This document shows positions 50,438 to 63,104 of a stretch of DNA of 64,000 nt, in pieces. Numbering within the stretch: the stretch's first letter is position 1; every line of letters begins with the position of its first letter. Below the pieces are notes generated by a model. It worked only from the letters and a program-made list of their open reading frames with translations, ran no database searches and was not told where the DNA came from. Source of the stretch: Circinella minor (Eukaryota; Mucoromycota; Mucoromycetes; Mucorales; Lichtheimiaceae); contig JAEPRB010000061.1 of NCBI GenBank assembly GCA_016758965.1, forward strand, positions 1 to 64,000. Direction: 5' to 3'. The position numbers and the translations under genes are program-made.

Positions 50438-52571
50438 ACCCTCTTTATCTATATATCCGTTTTTTCTTTTTTTGTTGTTGTTTTGATCACCAACAGTATA
50501 TTAATGGATTGTTAATTAAAATATACAGGAGTATACCTTTTTTGTGTTTCTCAGAGATAAAAAGAAAGGAAAGAAAAAAAAACAAAAAAAAGAAAGATGA
50601 TCTGATTTAAATATAAGGTGGGTAACGAAGTGTTAAATATTATCTCACCAATAAACAGATCAAGTAGTATGCGAGGAATACCAAATCCAAGGTTTCACAA
50701 TTCTTAGTATAACTTGTGGCTGTGTGATTCATAAATTTCCTTTATGCTGTTCTGATTTTTTTTAATTATATGAAACTATCAACAATGATATTATACGCAT
50801 TTAGTTTTTTTGGCTAAAAGAGAAGAAATATACAAACAAATGCTTATTATAAAATATAAGAGATCCGCTGAATTAAGTATTACTGTTATGTCGTGCTGTA
50901 AAGAAGAAAGCTTACTATATATAAAAGTATCTTTGTTCTTTTCACAAATCTGGATTACAGGAACACAAGAAAATAATTATTACAGCTCCTCATGACTGGC
51001 TCTTATTGGTTGTTTAAGTGTCTAAAACTGGGAATACTACTTTTACAAAAGTATGTGTACCACCTTTCTAACAGATCCATACGCAATCCTTTATTATGGA
51101 ATTACTGTTTCGATCTCTTGCTTTGATCCGCTATGAAAAAAAAAAGTCTATTATTTTCTCAACAAAAAATATTATTTTAAGCATATCTTTAATCTACACT
51201 ATTTTTGTATATATTTTAAAATATTTTATCGTAAAAGAGAAACAAATTTATCTGTAAAATTTTCAAAAATTAAATAAAAAGTATATTTTCATTGCGTAGA
51301 TAACTTTATTAAAAAAAATATGCAGTAAATATTTGAGAAGACTGAAGATTCAATAGCTTTATTAGCCTTGTATGAATGTTAGATTACTATCTTTTATTGA
51401 TGATAAATACATCTTATGTGCCTTTATATATTTGTTTATATGGAAATAGTGCTTTCGAAAGATTGTGGTTACCACTGTGCTAATATATCTATTATTAAGA
51501 TAGAGTTAAAAAAGTTCATAACACCACAGAATAATGATAAAGGTGAAACTGATGCTGTGATGGTTTTTAAGTTTCGAAATAGGTTGAAACTCGTATCTAG
51601 CTCAACGGTTATGTCAAGCTGTAATTACTGCTGATGGTATCATTGATTACTTCAATAAACACACAATAAAGTAGCTTTTTTTAATGATATAATAGCAATC
51701 AGCATCAGTTAATGTTAAGAGCAAGAGATTATCAAATTTTAACAAGTATCACATGTAATTTTTGTGAGTTGGTGATTCCTTGCTGCGGAAATTGCGGATT
51801 GGTGATAGAATGACTGTCTGCTGTATCCTTAATATTGTGAAACAAAATGTGGCTGTGGTGACAAACTTGACTCAAAGAAGCTACCATCGCTCGTGGCGCA
51901 GCCATAAATGGATGCGGAGCCTGCATTACCCCACGGCTAAAAATTGCATGCAATTACCTAATTCTCTATGAATATGGATTTATAGGTTATGAAATGCATG
52001 AAAAAAGACAGCCATTCATTTTCATGAAAATAAATCCATTAATCTTTATTACAAAAATTAACGGATCTAATTGACAATGTATAACTCTTAATGATATATG
52101 AATCTGCATAAAACTGAACAAATATCTATAAAAAATATCTATGAATATGAATGGAAAATACATGCTTTGTAAATATGAGTGATAATCTATGAAATCGCAT
52201 ACTCATACTTTGTTAAACCATGATCGTTTGACGAGAAGTAGTATTCCCACGCACTTCGTTTACTACTTTTCTCATTATCTTATATAGTTAATGACCCACG
52301 AAAAGAAAGTTTTATTATTCAAAGTGCCTATCATAATATAGTAGAAGTGGTTTCAACCATGTTATATTCACAGTATAATGTATATGTTCATAAAGTAAAA
52401 TATATATCATTTAAAAACTAGGCATGAATCTGCATATAAATTAGGTAATGGATGTGACTAAATATCTATAATTCTGAATGGATCTATGGATCTCCATGAA
52501 CTGACACTTTCATAGAAGTTCATACTATTAGTAATTATGCAGATTCATGGAAATCCATTCATTATTAATGC
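50438..52571. other. Intergenic with dispersed short repeats
   Basis: 2.1 kb. The part 51960-52560 repeats short motifs such as ATGAATCTGCAT (52099, 52425) and its inverse (52537), and ATGGAT...CCATGA pieces, suggesting an old nested repeat. A few short open frames have no recognisable content. Confidence 0.45.
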
Positions 52572-53515
52572 TCATTTTAGCTGTGGTGTTATATGCTGTT
52601 GTTGCTTCTGCTGTGGTGCTACTGCTGCTCCAGTAAGAGCCTGTGTGTCATATTGCTGTGGTGATTGCTGGTGATTCAAATGACACTCCAAGTCAATGCT
52701 TTTCAGAAGCACTTGCTGCGGCATACTTTACACGAGTAAGACCAATGAGCTTTTCCATAACAAAACTCAATATTTCAGTAACATTAAGATATTTTGAAGT
52801 CATAGCACAATGAGTGTCCTCAAAAACTACCTGAAAATCTTTCCGCCAACAGTAACAATAAGAGAACGGCTATTTGAGCTGACCACTACATTTTAATAAA
52901 TGGATACAATTGATAATACACAGGAAGGATATAATACAAATACGATAAGCACGATATAGCATGCCCAACTATCGTATATTACAGATAACAAAGATTATGT
53001 TGAACTTGTTAATCAAAATCCAAAGTAGTGGAGTATTAGTTTTAATTGACACAAAAGTAGCTGATATAGCGCTATATACAATGTTATTAATGCCGATAAT
53101 AAAAATCCAGAAAAACCCAAAGTAAATATAAATGTATAAATGCTTTGATAAGTTACCAAACCACTTGATACGCCTATATCATTGCTGCTGCTTACTTTTA
53201 CTACATCACCCCGACTGTTGTAAGATCCCAGACGAGAGTGGTCGTCAGACTCTGAAGAAAGGACGATATATAACTGGAGTAACCACTGTATCGAAAAAAA
53301 AGCTGTACCATTATTGAACTAATATTATCACTAGGCGCTCCCAACTGTATATAAGCAACAAATATACTGTACGTAGGTAAATTGATAGACAGATAGTATA
53401 CAAAAATAGAATTGCATAACGACTGTGGTATTTTTGTGCTCTTATTGCTTGAACTACCATCTTCGGTGCTTCAATAACACTAATTGCTAGCAGAGTACCT
53501 GAAATCCACAGGTTA
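52572..53515 (-). pseudogene. Decayed relative of the Gln-tailed seven-helix protein
   Basis: Read on the minus strand, 53515-53330 gives DFSAKFNLWISGTLLAIS followed by MVVQAIRAQKYHSRYAILFL. That aligns with VVQLVRSRQYYGRNIIIFF of the intact gene at 49292-50437 (about 8 of 19 identical, same position between helices 1 and 2). Further open, hydrophobic stretches follow (about 53290-53015, with FIFTLGFSGFLLSALITLY; about 52820-52690). The end (52720-52572) is Gln-rich (APQQKQQQHITPQLK, then TGA), like the intact gene's tail. The pieces lie in different frames with stops between them, and no start ATG is present. Undetected introns might rescue part of it. Confidence 0.45.
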
Positions 53516-55833
53516 AATTTAGCAGAGAAATCGTTTTTTTATATTTGCTGTTTTTTATATAGGATACTTTAACATAACTTTTTTGTAAAGAAGAGAAACT
53601 AAAATAGTATATAATTACAAATAATAAAAAGGTGTACAGAAAGAAAAAAACACTAGATGCTCAGAACAAGAGAAAAATAAAGCATGATTTGTTCAAAGAT
53701 TTTTCTCAGTCCACAAAAGTCGGTGATTATGGCTGTATGCTTTACAATTACTACTCTTGTGAATATTGATTTTATCAAAGGCTTGACAGCTAAAGATGTA
53801 GCATGTTATAAAAGAGGTATTATTTTTACCCTCGACAAATACGTCAATGCCTACTTTGATATTATAATAAAAACTTTTTTTTTATTTACAAGAGCAAACT
53901 TAGATTTTGTATATAGTATGAAACTTGTAAGTACCAAGATCCAAATAAATGTTCGTGATAACGTAATAAGTAATACAATAAAAAAATATACAAACAATTT
54001 TTTTGAACAAGAATCCGTTGAATTCAGCAAGAAACAATGAATTAACTACCATTACGCGTGTTTGCTTATTGATAATCTTCCCGTACTTCAGTAATTTACA
54101 AACTCACTGTGAAGTGCATTTTTAACTTTCTATGAATATAGTATATAATATAAATCTGTGGCAAAAGAAAGCAAAGTTTATTTGTAAGAATAAAAAGAAG
54201 AATGGTTTTTTAAATACTAGGATGAGGTGTGCTTTTGTATTTACTTTCATTGAATCACATAAATTAAGTGCTTTATGTCTTATTATTCCTTTTTTATCGA
54301 AAAGTATTATGTGACAAGCATATTTCTGTTGTTAACGTTCTTTTTCTTGTTGATATGTGTAAGATCTAATTACTTTTTCTTACTGCTTCTGACGATGATA
54401 ATACCGACCTTTAACCTTATTGTGGTGACTCCTGTGATACAAGCCTGTAAACGTTTGGTAAAGCTGATCTCTTAATTACATAATATAACAAATTAACTAT
54501 TGATGTCTTTATCTCATATAATCCACAATATTATTCATGGGTATCAACATTTGTGTCGTTCGCAACGGCAGCGGGAGAAACAAGTCCATAGTTCAACAAA
54601 GACAAGAGAAGATTCACAACGTTGGATAAGTTCATGAAATTGCTTTTTGGTGCCCTAATAATAAACTGACTACTAACGAGTAATATAGGAATCAAATAAA
54701 CTAATATGACGATGATTGAATCCGCTAAATAACTAACTTCAATCTTGTTTTACACGTTTAAAAATTGTTACTACCGCAATATCTCCTCCTGTGTAAATCA
54801 GTACATCTCTATATGTTAAGTGCATTATTTATTTTCCTTTTTATAATAAAAGAATACATTACCGATATCATTTCTTCTTTATAATATAGATTTTATTGAT
54901 CGAACAGAAGATGTTTATTTTTATTATCATTTATGATATTTTAAATCGTAATACGCTATACAATACCTTGTACGTAATACATGATGTAAGAAAAAGTCTA
55001 TAATAAATAATCATGCCGAACAAAGTCATATATTTACAGATCGGCCTGGTGTTATTTTATTTTATAGCGTTTCACCATTCTAGAACACTCATTAGAAGAG
55101 CAGGATATTAAAATCGTATTATTATTAAATATTACTTTGTAACTATTTAATCGTTGCTAATATTACGAATCCATGAATTTCGTAATTTAGAAGGTACTTC
55201 TATATACAGAACAGAAGAAAAAACTTGTACTGGTGTAACATTACAATGAGGCGTAACCTACATAAGCGTGGAACCAATATAATTATGATGTCCGCTATAT
55301 CACAGTGAGGATAGGGTAATCAAGGTTCAGTATATCGGTTGGACAGAAACCTTAGTAATAGAAGTCCAAGAAATATAAACATAAATATAAATAGAAAAAC
55401 GTTAGTCATTAGATCTCTCAGATTAAAAAGTAAGTTATATTTATTTAGTGTATTTCAATATATATAAAAAGAGGGCAATTTCTGCCATTCAAAAACACAA
55501 AGCATCTTATAAACCCTATATTTCAAAATCTTCCATTCTATTCTACTGCATTTTAATATTATATACTTCTTATCACGTTACCTAGTAAAATTCATGAATC
55601 GTAAGTATCCTTCGATTAACAAGGACAGTTATTGTACGTAAGTATTTTAAATATCAGACTTATTATTTTCATTCAAAACATCTTAAAGTTAAAAGTATAC
55701 AATAACTATGAAGTGGATCAACCTTCTATTAAAATAAAGATACTTTTTTTTTCTTCTACTAGATGGTAGTACAAAAGTAACAATTGTAAAACAAAAAAGA
55801 TCACTTCTATTAAACAGAAGCTGATTTTGTAAG
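53516..55833. other. Intergenic, weak coding hints only
   Basis: 2.3 kb. A plus-strand open frame 53684-54040 (118 codons, starts ATG, no known domain) and a hydrophobic one at 54275-54475 might be pieces of an unknown or decayed gene; I could not connect them. An imperfect hairpin occurs near 55163-55187. Otherwise AT-rich. Confidence 0.4.
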
Positions 55834-55906
55834 TGAGCAAGGTAGGGGTCGAACCTACGATCTCCTGATTCGTAGTCAGGTGCGTTATCCATTGCGCCAC
55901 ATGCCC
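55834..55906 (-). tRNA. tRNA-Arg (anticodon ACG)
   Basis: 73 bases without intron. The minus strand folds as a cloverleaf: acceptor GGGCATG/CTTGCTC (one T-T mismatch and one G-T pair), D arm with GCGC...AATGGATAA, anticodon stem CCTGA/TCAGG around loop CTACGAA, and T arm GTAGG-TTCGACC-CCTAC, which includes the B box GGTTCGACC. Discriminator base A. A T6 run about 35 bases downstream (near 55793-55798) can end Pol III transcription. Anticodon ACG is read as ICG after deamination. Confidence 0.93.
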
Positions 55907-57003
55907 GTTATTGATTTGATATGTTGTATATAAAATTTGTTGGCCTTATTCACTATTTACCCTCACGTGATGATATTGACCGCTTAGACATAGTATCAAG
56001 CCGGTAGAAATATTTTGCCGAAGCCCCTTTTTCCGAATCACCTGCCTCCCTATTATTTTTGGTCGATCATGTCAATGTTACTCTTATCTTTTTATTTGAA
56101 GGAATTTTTATACCATTGATATTTTTATGTAATTCTCGGTATAAACCATTGCTATTTTATTTTAATTCTTTTAATGTTATTTTTTATTATCTTTCTATTT
56201 TCCTATTTCTTATTTTTATTTTTATTTTTACCTTTTTGTCGATTATACACATAACACCAAGCACCACATGTGTCATTTTTGACACAGAGCGCGTGTGGTT
56301 TTCCGGCCTCGCCTACTTGAAGACTAATGAAAAAGAATTATGTTGATGTGATTGGTCGTAGCGGTTGAGTTTTATTCTCTTTGTCCGTTTATTATATATT
56401 TTTTCCTTTCTTGTACTTCTTTAAACTTCATGTTTATTTCTTATATTCCTTATATCTCGCCTATCATCCTTTACCATTTTTATTGCATTTTTAACTTTAT
56501 TATGATTTTGTTATGATCGAACTTTCTTTTCCTTATTCAAATCTTATTATATTTTACCTTTCTGTTGTCATCGCCTGTTTTTATCCGTTTTTTTTATAGC
56601 TTAACACATTATTCCTTATCTATCATTTATTTGAACGTAGTAATTTTTATTTTATCTTTATCTATCTGAGAAAATTAGCCTGAATATATTGTCGCGTCCT
56701 GTTTAGATCGTATTCGATAAAATAAAAAGCAAATATAAAGAATTCCAAGTAAAAGACTTAATGAATAAAGAAAATTATATTAAATAACTTATTCAACAAA
56801 GAGAAAAATAAATAAAAGGGCGCTCGGGAAAAGAGGTTATTTCAATAAAATGAAAAAAGAATGAAATAGCTGTTATCTTGTTATGAAAGGAAGAAACCAT
56901 CTTTTTTATACTAATTGTTTGATTATCGAACTTCTTAATTTGAATTTGATATTAGGTGAAAACGAATTCATTATCGGGTAAAAGTGAATTTAGTTTCAGG
57001 AGA

Positions 57004-57122
57004 AATCGAATCTTATTACAAGTAAAGTTGAATCCAATTCCAGGTACAATCGAATCTGGTTACAAGTAAAGTTGAATCCAATTCCAGGTACAATCGAATC
57101 TGGTTACAAGTAAAGATGAATC
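57004..57122. repeat. 44-bp tandem repeat, 2.7 copies
   Basis: Units start at 57004, 57048 and 57092 with AATCGAATCT. Copies 2 and 3 are nearly identical; copy 1 differs at a few bases. Related but weaker half-units (GTGAATTTAG, GAATTCATTATCG) extend to about 56960. Confidence 0.8.
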
Positions 57123-58453
57123 TTATTGAGCAGATGTAAACTTAATTATTAATCCTTGTAAAACTTCTGGTACTGCTTTATTTGAGATGATAAAATGTTA
57201 TAATAATAATGATAATAATAAATATTTGTGATGCTAAAAAAAATATAAAGAGGAAAGGAGAAGAAAAAAAAAAAGGGGGAAGGGTGTAAATATAATAAGG
57301 CATAATTTTCAAAAAACACACCAGGTCGAATTTTGCTCTTTTGCTAATATCTTTTGGTTACTTTTTTAAGACGCTAGTTTGATTTGTGGATAATCTCTGT
57401 TATTTTTCAACTACCTTTTCATTTCATATACATTTTATTATCTCTACATATAACCCGTAACTTACTTGAACCCATTTATCTTATTATTCTTTTATGTTTC
57501 TACCTTTTCATTCTGTATAAAAGTACCACTCTTGTCAAATTGTTTGTCAGATCTATTGTAAGTTTATATTAAAGCGTTCTATATATGATTAAAGTACTTT
57601 GTATAAATATTGTTAAGGTTTGTGTGTTGGGGAGTGGTTGAGTTTTTATGTGGGGTGTTATATAATGGTTGGCAATTTCGATTGGGTTAACCAAAAAATT
57701 AAACTTAAAATTTAATCAAGTAGAATAAAATATCGGAAATGATCCAATTTTCACTCAAAAGGAAGAAAGAGGCTAAGACTTAAGTTTTTATAAAGAAAAT
57801 AAGTGATTGATTGTGGGAGCTTATTTTGGACTTATATTATGCCAAACCATAAAAGAGGAAATATTGTCGTATGGCACACGTCAATCCTTCATCTCAGATA
57901 ATTCAAATATAAACTAAATAAAACACTAAAATAATCTCACATCGGTTGCTATCTAAATACACAAATAATAATTCTACCACAATGACAACTTATAATAATA
58001 TAATACAAACATAATAATCAAACATAATTTATTTATTCATAATCACATAATATACAATTTATCATAATATAACATCATCTACAAATACAGGAAAATACAC
58101 ATCTAAAACATATATATATAAAACTTACTTGTAATAGAAAATATCTTCTTTATTTTTTTATCATCATATTATTTTTCATATAATAAAACACCTGAAAGAT
58201 TCTCACAAGACTTGTTCTGTTATTATCATTTCTATTCTTACCTTATTTTCTTATTAATTCATATTCATAAATATCTCAAATATCACTTGGAAATATGTTG
58301 AGTTGGATTAATTATCCAAAAAGTAGTGGATATAAAAGTATTTTATTATCAAAGAAATATAAAGATAAAAAGCTAAGGTAAAAGTGTTTGATCAATTCGA
58401 TCCTATTTATACTATTTACTATAATGTTTAATAATAATTAATATTATAAAAAC

Positions 58454-58555
58454 TATTTAATAATCGTTAATGCTTCTTGTTAATATTAAAAATATTTAAT
58501 AATCGTTAATGTTTTTTAATAATTATAAAAGTATTTAATAATCATTAATGTTTTT
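58454..58555. repeat. 39-bp imperfect tandem repeat, 3 copies
   Basis: TATTTAATAATCGTTAATG recurs at 58454, 58493 and 58532 (last copy with CATT for CGTT), separated by variable AT-rich filler. Confidence 0.65.
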
Positions 58556-58689
58556 TTCTATTTTAATACTACATTTATTATTATTACTAAAATTGTTCAT
58601 ATGATAATAAAGAAAAGTTATGAGGGGAGGGGTTTTTTTCAGGTGTAACACCATAATTATAAATGTAGAAAATTTATTTTACCATTTAA

Positions 58690-59290
58690 AGATACAGTAT
58701 TTTCACGCGCTAAGTTACCGATTAATAAGATTTTACATTTATTAAAAATTATTTCTATTAAAAAACATCAATGAATGGATTAGTTTCTTATCTTCAAATT
58801 GACAAGGATACAATAAAATTCTATTATAATAAATTTAGAAAACACATGACTAATAATACAAAATTAAAATAGTTGACATAGATGAAACTAAAATTGGAAA
58901 AAGAAAATATAATAAAGGACATAAAGTAGAATGAGTTTGGGTAATTGGAGGTATAGAAAGAAGTCAATTTAAAAAATAAAGTTAAAAATGAAAATAGGAA
59001 ATTATTTTTTATTCCAATCGAAAAAATAAGTATAAATAATATCAATGAAATTATGTTTAAAAAGAAACAACAAGAAGTACAGATTGTTGGAAAGGTTATA
59101 ATAATTTAAATAATATAGAATATTAAAAATCATACAGTTAATCATTTAGAAGTTCTTTAAGAATCCTATAACACATGTACATACAAATGGAATAGAAGGA
59201 ACACGGAGTGGTATTAAACGTTCAATTCCAATAAGAAATAGATATTGTTCGTCATTTAAGGGAATATAAAAAACGGAGAAAGCAATAATA
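58690..59290 (+). pseudogene. Merlin/ISXO2-like DDE transposase relic
   Basis: From 58869 the reading is IVDIDETKIGKRKYNKGHKVE, a TGA in place of the usual Trp/Gly region, then VWVIGGIERSQF. This is the first DDE strand of the IS1595/ISXO2-type (Merlin) transposases. From 59171 a second piece reads HTNGIEGTRSGIKRSIPIRNR, the segment holding the third catalytic Glu. Upstream, 58700-58860 contains AKLPINKILHLL and YLQIDKDTIKFYYNKFRKHM, the helix-turn-helix part. Frames shift between pieces and stops occur throughout, so it is inactive. No terminal repeats identified. Confidence 0.65.
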
Positions 59291-60535
59291 TTTGAAAAAA
59301 GTTTTTTGCAGATGAAAGTTTTTAAAAAATAAATAAATATAAAAATAAGTAATTAACATAAATAAATATTATAAATTGAATTTTATACAATATAAACGAT
59401 AGTCCATTTAGTGATGCAAACTTTTTGAATGATATAAAAAGAAGTTTCATTATAAGCAAATTTTTAAAATTAGAGAATGACAAAAATATATTATCATGTA
59501 CATTCAAAAAGGAATAATAAATACATATATACATAAATATATTCTAAAACAATTACAAAATAATGAGAAGTATATTAGAAAGAATGATAATGATAATAAT
59601 AAAGATACTATAAAAATGAAAATAGATGATAATGATATATAGATATTTAGTAAAAATGAGTAAAAACTGCTGGTGGATGGTATTTTTTGAATAAGAAAAA
59701 GAGGAATTTATGGGATTTAACATGGACATGTAGACAATAAATTTATATATTTTTGTATTTCTAAATATGGAAATTGTATATGAATCTGTAAACCTTTTTC
59801 TCATATAACAGGAGGTAAAAAAGTAATAATATTAGTACTTTTTTTAATTTCGCTGTAGGGTTAGTATCATCATATACATGGACGTCTACAAGTCCTAGAG
59901 CGAGATTAATATAACAATCTTAGAATAGAGTTATGTATAGAAACAATCATTTTTTATTATTATGTTGAATGTGAAAAATGGCAAAATAAAAACGGTTACG
60001 TAAAAATGGTAACAGTAATTGATTTTAAAGGGTATTCAGATACGAATACATGAATTTTTTTTCTTCTTATATCAACTATTTACTACACACATCGATCTTC
60101 GCTTTAGTGATTTCCGATATCCATTATATGTTTATTAAAATAGTATTATTCAGTAAAACAGCTACTCAGTTTTAATATAAGAACAATTGAAAATGTTGTT
60201 ATCATTATGATTCTGCATAATCGCACCATTACATAATAGTTTATTAATATATATATATATTTACATGTGTATGCATTGAACTTTTTTTTCACATCAAAAA
60301 GATTATTGATGTGCGTATGGTTATTTTAATATGTTGTAAAATGTAATACTTTCTTAATAATCGTATTATTATGTTTAAAAGAACAATAAAGAATTTATTT
60401 TCATGATGCGATTTTTTTATTGGCTGAGAGATATTTACTTATCTCCAATTTTTCTTTTTTTTATCATTTGCACTCCTCTTTCCCCAAAACCCATTTGTTG
60501 ATTATAATCAAGTCATTATCAAGCAAATATCCAAA

Positions 60536-63104
60536 ATGAACAAAGAACAGCTAGAGAGCTTATTAAATGAAGTCAATGAAGTTTATGAAGCATCAGTAAA
60601 TGACCCCAAAACAAACTGGTCACCAGCAACTTTACCTGACCATATCTACAGACTTACGAGATGGGAAAGCTTTATCGGAAGTCGCTTTCAAGATGCAAAT
60701 CCTTGGGCATCAGAATGGTTCACTATTGGTAAGTATAAAAAAACAACATAGTTTTTTAAAAAAAGCTTTTATGTTTCAAATGCTTTACTGATCATAATCC
60801 GTTGCTTCTTTATGTATAAGACAATATAAATCGCGCTTTGGGAGAATATGCGATACTTGACAAAAAAGGCGTGGTAAACAAAGAGAAAAAGCTACTACAG
60901 TCTACTGTAAGAACAACTTTAAAAGTCTGGCTTCGAGAGGTAATAGAAAGATTTTAAGTTTAAGCTGAAATGTATAGAAGCCAACTTTTATATAACTAAC
61001 CAACCTAAAATTTTAATATGTAGTTTGAATTAAATTCAAATCCTAGTAAAAGCGAATTGGAACGTTTATCAAAGCTCGCTAACGCTTTCATTGACGCTCT
61101 TATAATAAAAAAAATTGTTTCAAACGAAACAAGAGATAAAGCAATCTTCAAGGTCCCGGAGGCGCGGACGATGAACAAAAAAATTATCCTTGACTGGATG
61201 AATTCCAGTGGTCAACACAAAAAAAACAGATTAAGATCGTTGCAAACCGCAGCTTTTATAAGCCTTTTGCTATTTTCGGGCACTCGAAGCTCGTCATCTT
61301 TACTCCCATCAAAGGTGAAAGAAGAAGAATGGAAAGATGGGGTACTTAAATGGAAAGTAAGAATCTAATTTTTTTTTGTATCTTGATCAATATATTATAT
61401 AAATATATATATATATATATACTAACTTCCTTATAACTCATTTATTCAAAACCAGGATATAAAAATATGGCGAGAAGATAGAGACGAAGCAGGAGATGTA
61501 TATCACTTAACAATAATATTTCCTCATATGAAATCACGAACAAATGCGAAAACTACAACAAAAAAGACAGCCACGAGAACATTTCGTTCTCCTAGCTTCA
61601 GTAACAACAATAACTTCGTTATTGACTTGCCGATGTTGTTTATTATTATCGCAACATATCGAAATATATGTTCACAAAATTTGACAGATTGGCATCTGTC
61701 AAATTACGCATATTTTCCAATCAAAGAACAATATCTCGACTTACCAATCTTTACAAGTCAAACGTTAAGTTCACCGTGGACCACAAATGCAGCATTAGCT
61801 GCATTCCACGAAGCTGCTTTTGATTGCGGGTTAACGGGTAAGCTGATATAAAAAGAAAGGGGCCGTATATAAGCATATATTCTTCTAAAAAATAGAAACT
61901 TACTTTTTTCTTGTTAGCTAAAGGAAACACTTATAGTTTCCGTTACGGTTTCTCGGACACATTATTAAAATCAAACCAAAGACTAGAAGTGGCCAAACAA
62001 CTTTTAGGTCATACAACAAAAAGTGACGTCTTGCTCAACAATTATGCAAGTGATTTAACAAACTTCGATCTGGTATCATTTATTTTAGACGGCTCGGAAA
62101 TATCAACAACAACAATCGATCCTAATATCAATCCAAATAAAATGAAAATACCGAATCCTCCCATGATTAATCAAACGGACATAACAAAGGTTGATGAAGA
62201 TCAACTTGTAAAAGAATACAATCAACTGGCAAAAGAATTTCGAAAAAAAATGGAACAAACATATGGAAAATCATTCGTTCCTAAAATGAATGAAAACGAA
62301 TTAAAAACGTACCGCGAACTGCACAAGCAACTCGAATCGCGACGTCGACATATGAAACGAATTATAATTAAAGAAAAAATTGCGACATTGGAAAAAGATT
62401 TTACAAATACAATGGTTTCCAATCCAGAAGACGGAAAATTGAAAATTATAAATAATGAAGTAAATACTGTTGATGATATCGACGATCAAGAACAACAAAA
62501 TGAAACATTTGGACTTGGTCAACAGCAACAACAACAACAACAAACCGAACTGCAAATATGTCCTCAAGAATTAATACCTCGTTCTCCAAATGACCAAAGA
62601 TATAAGTTTATGGTGGAAACGTTAGCGACAAAAATAATCAATCCTCCCTATCAATGTATCATCTGCTTGGAAGATGATACGATTCCAGATACCGATGTTG
62701 CTCAGTATAATTACCCTTCACAACTGGCAAGACATCTTTATAAATCGTTCTCATCAAAAAACTGGGATGATGTCACAATGTATGGAAAACACGCTTTTCC
62801 GCAACAATACCTCCGACAACACCCCCCCATCAAAGTGCCTCGATTTTTAACAAAATATAAATGTCCCTTTGAAGATGAAACTACTGCCGCAGGAAAGGAC
62901 GCTGTAAATATAATAAAGAAGCACATTATACAAAACCACTACCAAGGACCTGATTTATCAGAAAACGAATGTATTGAATTCATTCGTAATTATATGAAGA
63001 TACACGTCGGTCATAGTATTTCTGATCAAGAAGTAGAAAGCTTGAAGCGAAAGCATAAGAATGACAAATTAGCTGCTGCAGCTTCAAATCGAAAAAATAA
63101 ATAA
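60536..63104 (+). CDS. Captain/Crypton-like tyrosine recombinase (DUF3435-like), 5 exons, intact
   Basis: DNA strand-exchange enzyme of a large or cryptic transposon. Exons 60536-60728, 60821-60939, 61024-61356, 61456-61837, 61918-63104; 737 aa. Residues 1-165 form a helical SAM-like arm-binding region. The catalytic region has R192 (LLLFSGTRSSSSLL), Y348-x-x-R351 (YSFRYGF), H374 (KQLLGH) and the nucleophile Y385 (NNYAS), which is the R-Y-R-Y set I recall for Starship captains rather than the R-H-R-Y of phage integrases. After it comes a helical segment whose layout (YGKSFVPKMNENELKTYRELHKQLE by pieces) recalls the DUF3435 C-terminus. A 9-Gln run and two Cys/His fingers follow (CIICLEDD...H near 588-610; C...H...H near 655-685), then a basic tail. 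No stop or frameshift. Cargo genes would lie downstream, beyond the window. A single domesticated gene is the alternative. Confidence 0.8.

Larger units (their letters stand above)
55907..60535. other. AT-rich zone of repeats and transposon relics
   Basis: 4.6 kb between the tRNA and the recombinase gene. Holds a 44-bp tandem repeat (57004-57122), a 39-bp repeat (58454-58555), a dead Merlin/ISXO2-type transposase (58690-59290) and a TGTTGAGTTGGA... stretch (from about 58295) that might be a solo LTR start. A T-rich open frame at 56059-56346 is not supported as a gene. Confidence 0.55.

Noticed and set aside
53684..54040. 118-codon plus-strand open frame starting with ATG
   Set aside because: No domain, could not be joined to the hydrophobic frame at 54275-54475; reported only as a weak hint.
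56059..56346. 95-codon plus-strand hydrophobic open frame
   Set aside because: Phe/Ile/Leu content is explained by T-rich DNA, and there is no homology signal.
57004..57122. CRISPR-like spacing of repeats
   Set aside because: Units are contiguous tandem copies without distinct spacers, and this is a eukaryotic sequence.
58295..58640. Possible solo LTR starting TGTTGAGTTGG
   Set aside because: No matching second copy or clear CA end with target duplication in this window; kept only as a remark.
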